Both the position numbers and the translations under genes were made by a program. This document shows positions 33,749 to 42,013 of a DNA stretch of 64,000 bases, piece by piece. A model generated the notes under the pieces. That model was not told the DNA's origin. It saw only the letters and a list, made by a program, of their open reading frames with translations, and did no database searches. Source of the stretch: Ruminococcaceae bacterium UBA1375 (GTDB lineage Bacteria > Bacillota > Clostridia > Oscillospirales > Ruminococcaceae). Numbering within the stretch: the stretch's first letter is position 1; each line of letters starts with the position of its first letter. The DNA is taken from contig DBRF01000006.1 in the NCBI GenBank assembly GCA_002305795.1, positions 24,570 through 88,569 on the forward strand, given 5' to 3'.

Positions 33749-33869
33749 TTTTCTTCCCCCTTTCCAAAAGAGGGAAAACATCCATTCATAATTAGAAGTT
33801 GCTCACCTCTTTCCAAAAACTTGCGTTAAAACGCAGCATAAATTTGGGTAAATGAGAAGAGCCAACCGC

Positions 33870-33912
33870 TTACCGTTTTGTTTCGTCCTTCCCCTGAAGA
33901 AATATCTTCAAG
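33870..33912 (-). promoter_or_regulatory. Leader element of the locus-3 toxin mRNA
   Basis: On the minus strand, AGGGGAAGGACGAAAC followed by AACGG and GCGGTTGGC. It copies the motif found at the 5' end of the locus-3 small RNA and aligns with the leaders of loci 1 and 2 but lacks their TGCCCC...ATCC half. Confidence 0.45.
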
Positions 33913-33932
33913 TAGACTTGCGTCGTGGCTTT

Positions 33933-33961
33933 ATTGTAGCATGGTTCCTGTTTTCTGTCAA
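33933..33961 (-). promoter_or_regulatory. Promoter of the locus-3 toxin
   Basis: On the minus strand TTGACA (33961-33956), 17-bp spacer, TACAAT (33938-33933). Confidence 0.75.
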
Positions 33962-34032
33962 TTTGAATTTGAAAGTAAAAAAGGATGCCTTCTCTTTACC
34001 TCCCTTTTACCCCGAAAAAACCATGATTTTCC

Positions 34033-34061
34033 TTGCGTCTCACCCTCTGCAGTGTTATAAT
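34033..34061 (+). promoter_or_regulatory. Promoter of the cmk-plsC-ispH/S1 operon
   Basis: TTGCGT 34033-34038, 17-bp spacer, TATAAT 34056-34061, 58 bp before the GTG start. Confidence 0.68.
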
Positions 34062-34118
34062 GGTACAGTGAACGATTGTTGATTTTTGCCATACAAACGG
34101 GAGAGAGGAGAATCACAG

Positions 34119-34790
34119 GTGATTGCTATCGCCATCGACGGTCCCGCCGGGGCCGGAAAGAGCACCATCGCCCGTCTCACCGCCAAAAAGCTGGGGTACC
34201 TCTATGTGGATACCGGGGCTTTGTATCGCACGGTGGGATATGCCGCCAAGCTGCGGGGGATTGACCCCGCCGACGAACCGCAGGTAGCCGCCATGCTGCC
34301 GGACATTGCCGTGGATTTGAGCTTTGATAAGGACGGGGTGCAGCAGACCCTGCTCAACGGACAGGACGTGTCCGGCCAGATCCGCAGCCCGGAAATGAGC
34401 CGTTACGCTTCCCAGGTTTCCGCCCACAAGGCAGTGCGGGAGTACCTGCTGTGGTTGCAGCGGAAGCTGGCCAAGGAGCACAATGTGATTATGGACGGCC
34501 GGGACATCGGCACCACCGTGCTGCCCCACGCCGATCTGAAGATCTACCTCACCGCCACCCCCGAGGACCGGGCCCGGCGGCGGTTTGACGAGTACCTCTC
34601 CAAAGGGGTATCGGTGGATTATGATAAATTGTTAAACGACATCAAGCAGCGGGACTACGACGATTCCCACCGGGAAATCTCCCCCCTGCGCCGGGCCGAG
34701 GACGCAAAGCTGGTGGACACCTCCGGCAACACTCTGGAGGAATCCCTGGAGTTGATGGAGGCCATGATCCGCCGGCATCTGGGAATTTGA
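34119..34790 (+). CDS. cmk: (d)CMP kinase
   Basis: Phosphorylates CMP and dCMP with ATP. 223 residues. P-loop GPAGAGKST at residues 8-16, VDTGALYRTVGYAA (about 28-41), MDGRDIGTTVLP (about 126-137) and the lid arginines in EDRARRRFDE. The GTG at 34119 has GAGAGGAG 8 bases upstream and places the P-loop at the usual distance; the in-frame ATG at 34086 would overlap the leader. First gene of an operon with plsC and ispH/S1, an order conserved in Clostridia. Confidence 0.95.
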   Translation: MIAIAIDGPAGAGKSTIARLTAKKLGYLYVDTGALYRTVGYAAKLRGIDPADEPQVAAMLPDIAVDLSFDKDGVQQTLLNGQDVSGQIRSPEMSRYASQVSAHKAVREYLLWLQRKLAKEHNVIMDGRDIGTTVLPHADLKIYLTATPEDRARRRFDEYLSKGVSVDYDKLLNDIKQRDYDDSHREISPLRRAEDAKLVDTSGNTLEESLELMEAMIRRHLGI

Positions 34791-34806
34791 GAGAGGAGCT
34801 GCCTTT

Positions 34807-35427
34807 ATGAGTTTACGGTTTTACCGCTTCGCCAAAGTGGTCTGCAATGTGGTGTGCAAGCTGTGGTTTAAGCTGGAGTATTACGGCATGGAAAATCTGC
34901 CCAAGGACCGGGGCTATATCCTGGTGGGCAACCACCAGTCCTATTGGGACCCGGTGATGATGGGCCTGAAGCTGGACACCACCCTGACTTTTATGGCCAA
35001 TGAAAAATTGTTCCACAAACCGGTGCTGGCGCCGGTGATCCGGGGGCTGGGAGCCTTTCCGGTGAACCTGAAAAAGCCGGACATGACCGCCATCCGCACC
35101 GCCAAAAAGGTGGTGAAGGACGGCAAGGTGCTGGCCCTGTTCCCCGAAGGCACCCGCAGCCACGACGGCAAGCTGCTGAAGTTCAAGGGCGGGGTGATTT
35201 ACATCGCTTCGGTCACCGGGGAAGACGTGGTGCCGGTGTGCATCACCTACCAAAACGGGGGCAAGTTCCGCAGCCGGATTTTGATCCGCTACGGAGAGGT
35301 GATTCCCAACCGGGAAATCCTGGAAGGGAAAAAGAAGGACACCGAATCCATGCGCCAGGCGGCCGCCAAGTTCCAGGCTGTGGTGCAGCGGCTCCAGGAT
35401 GAAAACTTGGCGGTGATTGGGAAATGA
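34807..35427 (+). CDS. plsC: 1-acyl-sn-glycerol-3-phosphate acyltransferase (PlsC family)
   Basis: Makes phosphatidic acid by acylating lysophosphatidic acid at the inner membrane face. 206 residues. Catalytic NHQSYWDP (the HX4D motif with Ser and Tyr; about 42-49), FPEGTRS (about 111-117) and the hydrophobic KGGVIYIA segment are conserved. AGAGAGGAG lies before the ATG. The stop overlaps the ispH ATG (ATGA). Exact acyl specificity is unknown. Confidence 0.9.
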   Translation: MSLRFYRFAKVVCNVVCKLWFKLEYYGMENLPKDRGYILVGNHQSYWDPVMMGLKLDTTLTFMANEKLFHKPVLAPVIRGLGAFPVNLKKPDMTAIRTAKKVVKDGKVLALFPEGTRSHDGKLLKFKGGVIYIASVTGEDVVPVCITYQNGGKFRSRILIRYGEVIPNREILEGKKKDTESMRQAAAKFQAVVQRLQDENLAVIGK

Positions 35428-37391
35428 CCATCCGTTTGGCCAAAAGCGCTGGCTTCTGCTTTGGGGTGAACCGGGCGGTGAATTTGGTGTACGACCTGAT
35501 TCCCACCGGCGGCTGCATCAAGACCCTGGGTCCCATTATCCACAACCCCCAGGTGGTGGAGGATCTGGCTCAAAAAGGGGTGGAAATCCTGGACTCCCCG
35601 GAGCAGGCCAAGGCGGGGGACAAAGTGGTGATCCGCTCCCACGGGGTGGACGCTGCCACCGAAGAGGCCCTGCGGCAAACCGGGGCAGAGGTGGTGGACG
35701 CCACCTGCCCCTTCGTGGCAAAAATTCACCGAATCGTCCGCACCGCATCCCAAGAGGGCAAAACCGTGCTCATTGCAGGGAACCCGGACCATCCCGAAGT
35801 CCAGGGCATTGTGGGGCACTGCCAAGGGGAATGTTATGTGGCCCAATCCCTCCAGGAATTGGAAAAGATTCTAAAGGAAACCGGGGCGGGCAGTGTCAAA
35901 AATGCAATATTGGTGGCCCAAACCACCTTCAATACTGAAATTTGGGAAAATTTCATAAATTCGGCAAAAAAACTATGTACAAAACTTGAGTTTTTTGATA
36001 CAATATGTAATGCGACAAACCAGCGCCAGAAGGAAGCCATCCGGCTGGCGCAGGAAAGTGACAGAATGATCGTCATCGGGGGGCGGCACAGTTCCAACAC
36101 CCACAAGCTCTACGAGGTGTGCAGCCGGTATTGCCCCACCGTTTTGGTGGAAACCGCTGGGGAACTGGGTACGGTCGATCTGTCCGGCGCCGAACGCATC
36201 GGCGTCACTGCCGGGGCGTCCACCCCGGCGCACATAATCAAGGAGGTTCTACAAACCATGAGTGAAATCACTAGCAACGAAAACTTTGCGGAAATGCTGG
36301 AGCAAAACCTGAGCGACGATGCCAAGCTGTACACGGGCAAACGGGTCAAGGGTGTGGTCATTGACATCCGTCCCAATGAAGTTGTGGTGGATCTGGGCGC
36401 AAAACAGACCGGCTTTGTGGCCAAAGATGAAATGACCGACAACTCTGACCAGAGCTTGGATCAGGTGGTCAGCAAAGGCGACGAGATCAATCTGATCGTT
36501 TTGAAGGTCAACGATCAGGAGGGAACGGTAGCTTGTTCCAAGAAGCGTTGCGATGCACAGGCCGGTTACGAAGAAATCAAGAAAGCCTTTGAGGAAGGCG
36601 CCGTACTGGAAGGCGTGATCACCAACGTGGTTAAGGGCGGCGTACTGGTGCTGTCCCATAATACAAAGGTGTTCATTCCCGCTTCCCAGGTGTCCGATCA
36701 CCGGGTGGAAGACTTGAACACCATGCTCAAGAAGGAAGTCCGCTTTAAGATTCTGGAGATCAACGAACGCCGTGGCCGTGCTCTGGGCTCCATCCGTGCC
36801 GTGCTCAACGAAGAGAGAAAGGCTAAGGAAGAAGAGTTCTGGAACAACGTGGAAGTGGGCAAGAAGTACACCGGCGAAGTGAAGAGCCTGACCAGCTACG
36901 GCGCATTCGTAGACCTGGGCGGCGTGGACGGCATGATCCACATCACCGAGCTGAGCTGGGGCAAGCTGAAGCACCCCTCCGAAGTGGTCAACGTAGGCGA
37001 CGTGGTGGAAGTGTACGTCAAGGATCTGGATCCCGAACGCCGCCGCATCTCCCTGGGCTACAAGAAGAGCGAAGACAACCCCTGGAACATCTTTATGAGC
37101 AAGTACCAGATCGGCGATGTGGTGAAGGTGAAGATTGTTTCCTTTACCAACTACGGGGCTTTTGCCACCATCATCCCCGGCATCGACGGCTTGATCCACA
37201 TTTCCCAGATCGCCAACCAGAGAGTGGAAAAGATCTCCGACATCCTGACTCTGGGCGAAGAGGTGGATGTGAAGATCATCGACATCAACCCCGAAAACAA
37301 GCGGGTCAGCCTCTCTATGCGGGCTCTGCTGCCGGAAACCGATCAGAAGATCGTCCGCAGCAGCGACGATGAGGACGAGGGCGAAGAATAA
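35424..37391 (+). CDS. IspH fused to a four-S1-domain protein (RpsA-like)
   Basis: 655 residues. Residues 1-278 are 4-hydroxy-3-methylbut-2-enyl diphosphate reductase, the last MEP-pathway enzyme, with its three cluster cysteines in AGFCFGV, DATCPFVAKIH and TICNATNQRQ. Residues about 297-635 hold four S1 RNA-binding domains (GYGAFVDL-type cores, e.g. TSYGAFVDLGG and TNYGAFATI), resembling ribosomal protein S1, then an acidic tail. The fusion is known in Clostridia. A consensus AAGGAGG at 36240-36246 stands 11 bases before an in-frame ATG at 36258, exactly at the junction, so the S1 half may also be made alone. Confidence 0.95.
   Translation: MTIRLAKSAGFCFGVNRAVNLVYDLIPTGGCIKTLGPIIHNPQVVEDLAQKGVEILDSPEQAKAGDKVVIRSHGVDAATEEALRQTGAEVVDATCPFVAKIHRIVRTASQEGKTVLIAGNPDHPEVQGIVGHCQGECYVAQSLQELEKILKETGAGSVKNAILVAQTTFNTEIWENFINSAKKLCTKLEFFDTICNATNQRQKEAIRLAQESDRMIVIGGRHSSNTHKLYEVCSRYCPTVLVETAGELGTVDLSGAERIGVTAGASTPAHIIKEVLQTMSEITSNENFAEMLEQNLSDDAKLYTGKRVKGVVIDIRPNEVVVDLGAKQTGFVAKDEMTDNSDQSLDQVVSKGDEINLIVLKVNDQEGTVACSKKRCDAQAGYEEIKKAFEEGAVLEGVITNVVKGGVLVLSHNTKVFIPASQVSDHRVEDLNTMLKKEVRFKILEINERRGRALGSIRAVLNEERKAKEEEFWNNVEVGKKYTGEVKSLTSYGAFVDLGGVDGMIHITELSWGKLKHPSEVVNVGDVVEVYVKDLDPERRRISLGYKKSEDNPWNIFMSKYQIGDVVKVKIVSFTNYGAFATIIPGIDGLIHISQIANQRVEKISDILTLGEEVDVKIIDINPENKRVSLSMRALLPETDQKIVRSSDDEDEGEE
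36240..36260 (+). promoter_or_regulatory. Internal ribosome binding site and start inside ispH/S1
   Basis: AAGGAGG (36240-36246), 11 bases, ATG (36258-36260) in frame with the fusion. Translation from here would give a 377-residue S1-only protein. Confidence 0.55.
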
Positions 37392-37438
37392 GAAACGCAC
37401 AACCAGATCGTTTTATGAAGCACTCCCGCTAAAGAATC

Positions 37439-37478
37439 GGAGCAGGCAGGAGGACATCATCTTGCCTGCTCCTTTTTT
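37439..37478 (+). terminator. Terminator of the cmk operon
   Basis: Stem GGAGCAGGCA (37439-37448) / TGCCTGCTCC (37463-37472), then TTTTTT. Confidence 0.88.
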
Positions 37479-37499
37479 ATGGTGAAAGAGGAGGTTGCT

Positions 37500-38096
37500 A
37501 TGGCGGAAAAAACCAAAAAACAGGGCGCCAAGCGCTCTGCCCAGGTGGAATTCTGGGCGTACACCGTCCTTTACTTTGTACTGGGACTGCTGTTTTTGAT
37601 TTTCAATCAGCAGCTTACCCTGATCATCTGTTATATTTTGGGTGCGGCCCTGCTGCTGGGCGGGGTGGTGCAGGTGGTGTCCTTTCTGGTCAACCGGGCG
37701 GAAACCACCTTGGCCGACCGGTTCGCCCTCTGTCTTGGGGTGCTGATCGGCATCGGCGGCGGGGTGATTTTGGCCATGCCGGGACTGCTCAGCGGGGTCA
37801 TCAACTGGCTGTTCGGCATTGTGCTGATTGTGGACGGCATCATTAAGCTGAAAACCGCTTTGGAAGCCAAACAGAGCAGCACCGGCTGGTGGCTGAGTTT
37901 AATCTTTGCCCTGGCTGCCTTCCTGCTGGGAGTGGTGCTGATGTTTATGCCGGTGGAACAGTCGGTGCTCACCATCTTTACCGGCATCTTCTTGATGGTG
38001 GTGGCGGTGCTCAACGGGGTGTCCTACGTTTATATCCGCAGGACGGTCAAAAAGGTGGAACAGGCCATCACCGAAGTGCAGTTTCCGCAAAACTGA
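37500..38096 (+). CDS. HdeD/DUF308-family membrane protein
   Basis: 198 residues with about six transmembrane helices in three hairpins, each with a GIVLIVDGIIKL or GAALLLGGVVQV-like motif typical of DUF308 (HdeD acid-stress family). GAGGAGG lies 5 bases before ATG 37500; the upstream in-frame ATG (37479) would put the ribosome site inside the coding region. Role unknown. A further membrane protein gene begins 30 bp later. Confidence 0.85.
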   Translation: MAEKTKKQGAKRSAQVEFWAYTVLYFVLGLLFLIFNQQLTLIICYILGAALLLGGVVQVVSFLVNRAETTLADRFALCLGVLIGIGGGVILAMPGLLSGVINWLFGIVLIVDGIIKLKTALEAKQSSTGWWLSLIFALAAFLLGVVLMFMPVEQSVLTIFTGIFLMVVAVLNGVSYVYIRRTVKKVEQAITEVQFPQN

Positions 38097-38126
38097 CCCC
38101 ATTGTAGGGAAAGGAGGAAACTGTGC

Positions 38127-38879
38127 ATGAAACCCAGCCGTTCCCCGGAACATTCTGCACCGAAAAAATCCCCGTGGAAAAAAAGCGGCACCGGCCTGAT
38201 TCTAGGGCTGTCCCTGGGGGTGGGTATACTGCTGCTGGCCCTGCGGATTGCCCTGTGGGCGGCCTTTTTGATGGGAAGCGCCCTTCCTCTGGCCCAGCCG
38301 GAACTCCCCTCCCTCCCGTCCTGGGAGGAAAGCACCCCGCCTGATGACAACCAGCAGGAGGAACTGGAAGTACAGGCAGGCTGTGCGGTCTCGGGAGGGA
38401 CCTACCGTTTGACCTGTGAGGAATATGTGGACGCTTTGGAAGAGGTGCTCTCCCGGTTTTACACCCAGGAAGTCGCTTTCCAGGAGGATGCTAGCCGCTG
38501 CTACCGGCTGTACCTGGACGGGGAAGAGACCCAGCTTCTGCTCCTCTTTTACCAAGGGGATTGGCAGGTGGGGGGAATCGAGCCCTTCCATACGGTGGAG
38601 GTGGTTTCCGCAGATGAGATGGCAGTCAATTCTGTGGGTTGCTATACCTGTGCGTCGGCCCTCTATCTGGTGGACTCCACTATGGACAGCCATCTGACGG
38701 CGCTGCAATTCATGGTGGATTGGGTGGAGTCTTGGCAGGAGTATCCCTTCTACTACAGCGGTTCAGGTGCTTTGCTCAGCCAGCTCACCCAGGACGATAT
38801 TGTGGTAGAGGCTAATTTTAATTCCCAAGGATGGCCCCACTCCTTGCGGTTTATGGACCGCACCGACTCCGGTTATTGA
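38127..38879 (+). CDS. Membrane-anchored exported protein, paralogue of the next gene product
   Basis: 250 residues. A short basic cytoplasmic part (SPWKKSGTG), one helix (about 23-48), then a Pro/Glu linker and an extracellular domain (about 85-245). The domain TYRLTCEEYVDALEEVLSRF...RCYRLYLDGEETQLLLLFYQGDWQVGG parallels the TYTTTCDEYIQQYESALSSF...LENGVETDVRLCFYGDDYQVMG region of the zinc-ribbon protein downstream. No known family recognised. AAAGGAGG lies about 8-15 bases before the ATG. Confidence 0.72.
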   Translation: MKPSRSPEHSAPKKSPWKKSGTGLILGLSLGVGILLLALRIALWAAFLMGSALPLAQPELPSLPSWEESTPPDDNQQEELEVQAGCAVSGGTYRLTCEEYVDALEEVLSRFYTQEVAFQEDASRCYRLYLDGEETQLLLLFYQGDWQVGGIEPFHTVEVVSADEMAVNSVGCYTCASALYLVDSTMDSHLTALQFMVDWVESWQEYPFYYSGSGALLSQLTQDDIVVEANFNSQGWPHSLRFMDRTDSGY

Positions 38880-38983
38880 CGGAGCTGCTTTGGAATTCGT
38901 CTAACCGGAAAGAGAAACCAATCGTTCCCCATCGACCCCGCTCCGGAACGGAGCAACCCGTACTTATGGAAAAGGAGTTACCA

Positions 38984-40558
38984 ATGGAATCTATGGAAAA
39001 AAAGTGTCCGGTTTGCGGCAATGTGTTAAAACCGGAAGAAAAATTCTGCCCCAACTGCGGCACCCATTATCAGCCCCCTGCGGCCCCGGCGGCGGACCAG
39101 CCTACCCAGGTGTTGAGCCAGGAAGAAACTGCTTCGCCGGTCTATGACCAGCCCACCCAAGTGCTGAGCCAGGAAGAACCGGCCCAGACTTATCAGCCGG
39201 TGCAGCCCAATGTGCCCCCGGCTCAGCCGCAACAGCCGGCTCAGGCTTACCAGCCCGCTCAGGCCAATGTGCCTCCGGCCCAGTCAAACACTCCTCCTTA
39301 CCAGCCCGTTCAACCGGCTCAGCAGCCTTATCCGGGACAGGGGGCAGGGTACATTCCCCAGTCCGGCCCGGTAGGGGCTAATCCCGCCCAGCCCGGCTAT
39401 CCCGGCGGCTACATCCCCACTCCGGTAAACGGCATGAACCCCGCCATGAACCAGGGCGCTACCCAGCCTCAGTTTGTTCCCCAGCCCCCGCCGAAGAAAA
39501 AGCACACCGGCCTGATTGTGGGACTGTCTGTGGGCGGCGGCGTGGTGCTGCTGGCCATCATTGCCCTGGTGCTGTGGTTCTTTGTGCTGGGAGGCAGCGG
39601 CGCTACCGGCGGCGGTGGAAGTACAGGCGGTCTTCGTCCCGGCAGCGTGATGAGCAGCAGCGACACCTACACTACCACCTGCGACGAATACATCCAGCAG
39701 TATGAATCCGCCCTCTCCTCCTTTACCGGAAGCACCATCACCGTGGAGCAGTACGACAGCGAATCCAGCACCTATGCCATGGACTATGTAGTCCTGGAAA
39801 ACGGAGTGGAAACCGATGTGCGGCTCTGCTTCTACGGAGATGACTACCAGGTCATGGGCAGTGAAAGTTTCGACACCGTGATGATCGACTCCTGGGAAAT
39901 CACCAACGAAATGAGCGATCTGGTGGTGGATTCCTGCGCCGCCGCTATGCTGCTGGCAGACGACCAGTGCAGCGATGCAAACACCGCCCGGGAGCAGATC
40001 CGTCAATGGGACCAAGACAGCGGCGGGGAAGACTGTGTGGAAACCCTCAACGGCATCACCTACGAATTCAGCTATCTCGACAGCGGGGAGTTCTCCTCTT
40101 TGTTTGTAGCGGACAGCGATGGAGAAGCGTATCTTTCCGGCAGCACCGGCGGTTCCGGCAGTTCCGGTGGTTCCGGCAGCTCCGGTGGTTACGGCTACAC
40201 TTCTCCTTTGGGGGAATATGTGCCCAGTGAAGTGTACACCAGTACCGGGGGAAGCCTTACCTACCGGGAGTACCTGGAACAGTTGGTGGAACAAAACGGA
40301 ATGGACCTCAGCAGTACCGAAGCCCAGACCGCTATTGAACAGGGTATGGACACCAGTTTCTACTTCCATTCCGACGGCACTGTGGATGTGGTGTTGAACG
40401 GAGGAGCTTCTCAGGAGGGCAGCTTTGTGATGTCCGGCAACTGGGCGGAAGTGACCCTGGATGGTGTCACCGAATCCATGGAATACGACGGCAGCACCGA
40501 CGTTTTGACCTTGGAAGATAACGGCGTGTACCTGGTGTTGGAGTACAACGGAATGTAA
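38984..40558 (+). CDS. Zinc-ribbon membrane protein with extracellular domain
   Basis: 524 residues. N-terminal zinc ribbon CPVCGNVLKPEEKFCPNCG (about 7-25), a long Pro/Gln-rich cytoplasmic linker with repeated QPTQVLSQEE and AQPAQ-type units (about 30-165), one helix (about 170-195), then a Gly/Ser spacer and two extracellular domains separated by a Gly/Ser repeat (GGSGSSGGSGSSGG, about 386-400). The first extracellular domain is shared with the preceding gene. AAGGAG 6 bases before ATG 38984 fixes the start. Architecture suggests an envelope sensor or scaffold (inference). Confidence 0.78.
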   Translation: MESMEKKCPVCGNVLKPEEKFCPNCGTHYQPPAAPAADQPTQVLSQEETASPVYDQPTQVLSQEEPAQTYQPVQPNVPPAQPQQPAQAYQPAQANVPPAQSNTPPYQPVQPAQQPYPGQGAGYIPQSGPVGANPAQPGYPGGYIPTPVNGMNPAMNQGATQPQFVPQPPPKKKHTGLIVGLSVGGGVVLLAIIALVLWFFVLGGSGATGGGGSTGGLRPGSVMSSSDTYTTTCDEYIQQYESALSSFTGSTITVEQYDSESSTYAMDYVVLENGVETDVRLCFYGDDYQVMGSESFDTVMIDSWEITNEMSDLVVDSCAAAMLLADDQCSDANTAREQIRQWDQDSGGEDCVETLNGITYEFSYLDSGEFSSLFVADSDGEAYLSGSTGGSGSSGGSGSSGGYGYTSPLGEYVPSEVYTSTGGSLTYREYLEQLVEQNGMDLSSTEAQTAIEQGMDTSFYFHSDGTVDVVLNGGASQEGSFVMSGNWAEVTLDGVTESMEYDGSTDVLTLEDNGVYLVLEYNGM

Positions 40559-40593
40559 GAGATTTCGTTGAGGAAAAATAGGAAACAGAATCA

Positions 40594-40627
40594 GCCCGTT
40601 TCCGGTTTTGCCGGAGACGGGCTTTTT
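40594..40627 (+). terminator. Terminator of the zinc-ribbon protein gene
   Basis: GCCCGTTTCCGG / CCGGAGACGGGC stem with TTTTG loop, then TTTTT. A second perfect hairpin GCCGCCCGGA / TCCGGGCGGC follows at 40641-40663. Confidence 0.85.
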
Positions 40628-40694
40628 GCGGCAAAAAAATGCCGCCCGGAGATTCCGGGCGGCGGAGGTTGTGGAAAAAGGATTCGGTATGTTC

Positions 40695-40717
40695 GAAACA
40701 AGCCTTCGGCATGTTTC
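40695..40717 (+). repeat. GAAACA-GCC hairpin repeat
   Basis: GAAACAAGCC-TTC-GGCATGTTTC. Close copies at 41853-41875, 53297-53319 and 57305-57327. It is followed by the palindromic CGGATTGACCTGCCC...GGGCAGGCGGATTCCG element (40716-40770). Confidence 0.7.
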
Positions 40718-40834
40718 CGGATTGACCTGCCCTTGGCTTTACGCCATTGGGCAGGCGGATTCCGTTATACTATGCCACTTACTATGCTACATGGATGCAC
40801 TGCCACGGACCCTTATAATAGACTCCGTATTGTT

Positions 40835-40948
40835 TGCGGGGCTTTGCCCCAGAATCCACTGTGTGGGATTCGACCCCACCATGCCTTCGGAAAAAAAGAT
40901 TTTCAATCTTGTTTTCCTAAAAGGCTGGACCTAAACTTTACGTTTTTA
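40835..40948 (+). repeat. Intergenic repeat, AATCCACTGCGTGGGATT family, copy C
   Basis: GGGGC-TTT-GCCCC hairpin, GAATCCACTGTGTGGGATTC core and CTAAAAGGCTGGACCTAAAC end. It abuts the stop codon of rfbD (convergent gene), so it is the immediate 3' flank of the rhamnose operon. Confidence 0.85.
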
Positions 40949-41815
40949 CAGCTCTACCGGGTGATATTCCCCTACGTTTTTCAAGAACCGGGTCAGGGCG
41001 TCCTGCCAGGCAGGCAGGCGGTGGAATCCGGCCTGTTCCAGCTTGTCCTTGCTCATCCGGGAGTTTTTGGGGCGCACCGCCTTGGAAGCGCCGTACTCCT
41101 CGCTGGTCACCGGCTTGACGGTGACCTTTTTCCCGGCCTGGCGGAAGATCTCCACCGCAAAGTCGTACCAGCTGCACAGACCTTCGTTGGTGACGTGGTA
41201 GGTGCCGTACTGCTCGGTGCGGATCATCTCACACACCAGCTTGGCCACGTCGGGGCAGTAGGTGGGGGAACCAATCTGGTCGTTGACCACCGTTAAGGTG
41301 TCGTGGGTTTCACTCAGCCGCAGCATGGTGCGGATAAAGTTGTGGCCGTGGTCGGCAAACACCCAGCTGATCCGCAGGGTGAAGTACTTGGTAAGCAGCT
41401 CCTTCACTGCCTGTTCCCCTTCCAGCTTGGTAAGGCCGTAGAAGTTGCTGGGGCCGGTGGCGTCATCCTCCACATAGGGGGTGGTGCCGGTGCCGGGGAA
41501 GACGTAGTCGGTGGAGAAGTACATGAACTTGGCGTCCAGCTCTTTGGCGCACTGGGCCATGTTCCGGGTGCCCTCCACGTTTACTTTCCGGCAAACCTCC
41601 CGGCCTTCGTCCTCCGCCTTGTCCACGGCGGTGTAGGCGGCGCAGTGGACGATGACGTCCGGGGCATAGCCCAGCACTGCCTGTCGCACCGCTTTTTCAT
41701 CGGTGAGGTCGAAGTCGTCGATGTCTACTCCCCAACAGGGGACGTTTTGTGCTTCCAGACAGGCGACCACATCGCCGCCCAGCTGTCCTTTCACGCCGGT
41801 GACTAATACTTTCAT
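40946..41815 (-). CDS. rfbD: dTDP-4-dehydrorhamnose reductase
   Basis: Last step of dTDP-L-rhamnose synthesis. 289 residues, extended SDR fold: VTGVKGQLGGDV (about 5-16) binds NAD(P)H, HCAAYTAVDKAE (about 57-68), catalytic YGLTKLEGE (YxxxK; about 128-136) and ISWVF. The gene is last in the minus-strand rhamnose set and is separated from rfbB by a 198-bp spacer with a terminator-like hairpin and a dispersed repeat. Confidence 0.95.
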   Translation of the reverse strand: MKVLVTGVKGQLGGDVVACLEAQNVPCWGVDIDDFDLTDEKAVRQAVLGYAPDVIVHCAAYTAVDKAEDEGREVCRKVNVEGTRNMAQCAKELDAKFMYFSTDYVFPGTGTTPYVEDDATGPSNFYGLTKLEGEQAVKELLTKYFTLRISWVFADHGHNFIRTMLRLSETHDTLTVVNDQIGSPTYCPDVAKLVCEMIRTEQYGTYHVTNEGLCSWYDFAVEIFRQAGKKVTVKPVTSEEYGASKAVRPKNSRMSKDKLEQAGFHRLPAWQDALTRFLKNVGEYHPVEL

Positions 41816-41852
41816 GGGAAATTATCCTCCTAAACTTAAAAGTTTTTGGTCA

Positions 41853-41875
41853 GAAACACGCCGAAGGCTTGTTTC
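41853..41875 (-). repeat. GAAACA-GCC hairpin repeat
   Basis: Inverted copy of the hairpin at 40695 and 53297, located in the rfbB-rfbD spacer. Confidence 0.65.
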
Positions 41876-41911
41876 GCTTTTCTACAAAAAGCTGCTGGTG
41901 TCCATAACAAA

Positions 41912-41935
41912 AAGGGGAACCCACCGGTTCCCCTT
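41912..41935 (-). terminator. Terminator-like hairpin between rfbB and rfbD
   Basis: Stem AAGGGGAACC / GGTTCCCCTT (41912-41921 with 41926-41935); on the minus strand it is followed by TTTTTG. It could limit rfbD transcription relative to rfbACB. Confidence 0.75.
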
Positions 41936-42013
41936 AACTTGCTGCGAAACCGAAACGGTGTTCGTCTTGTTTTTGTAAAACGACGGTATCGTCGATACGT
42001 CAGCTTCGCTGGC

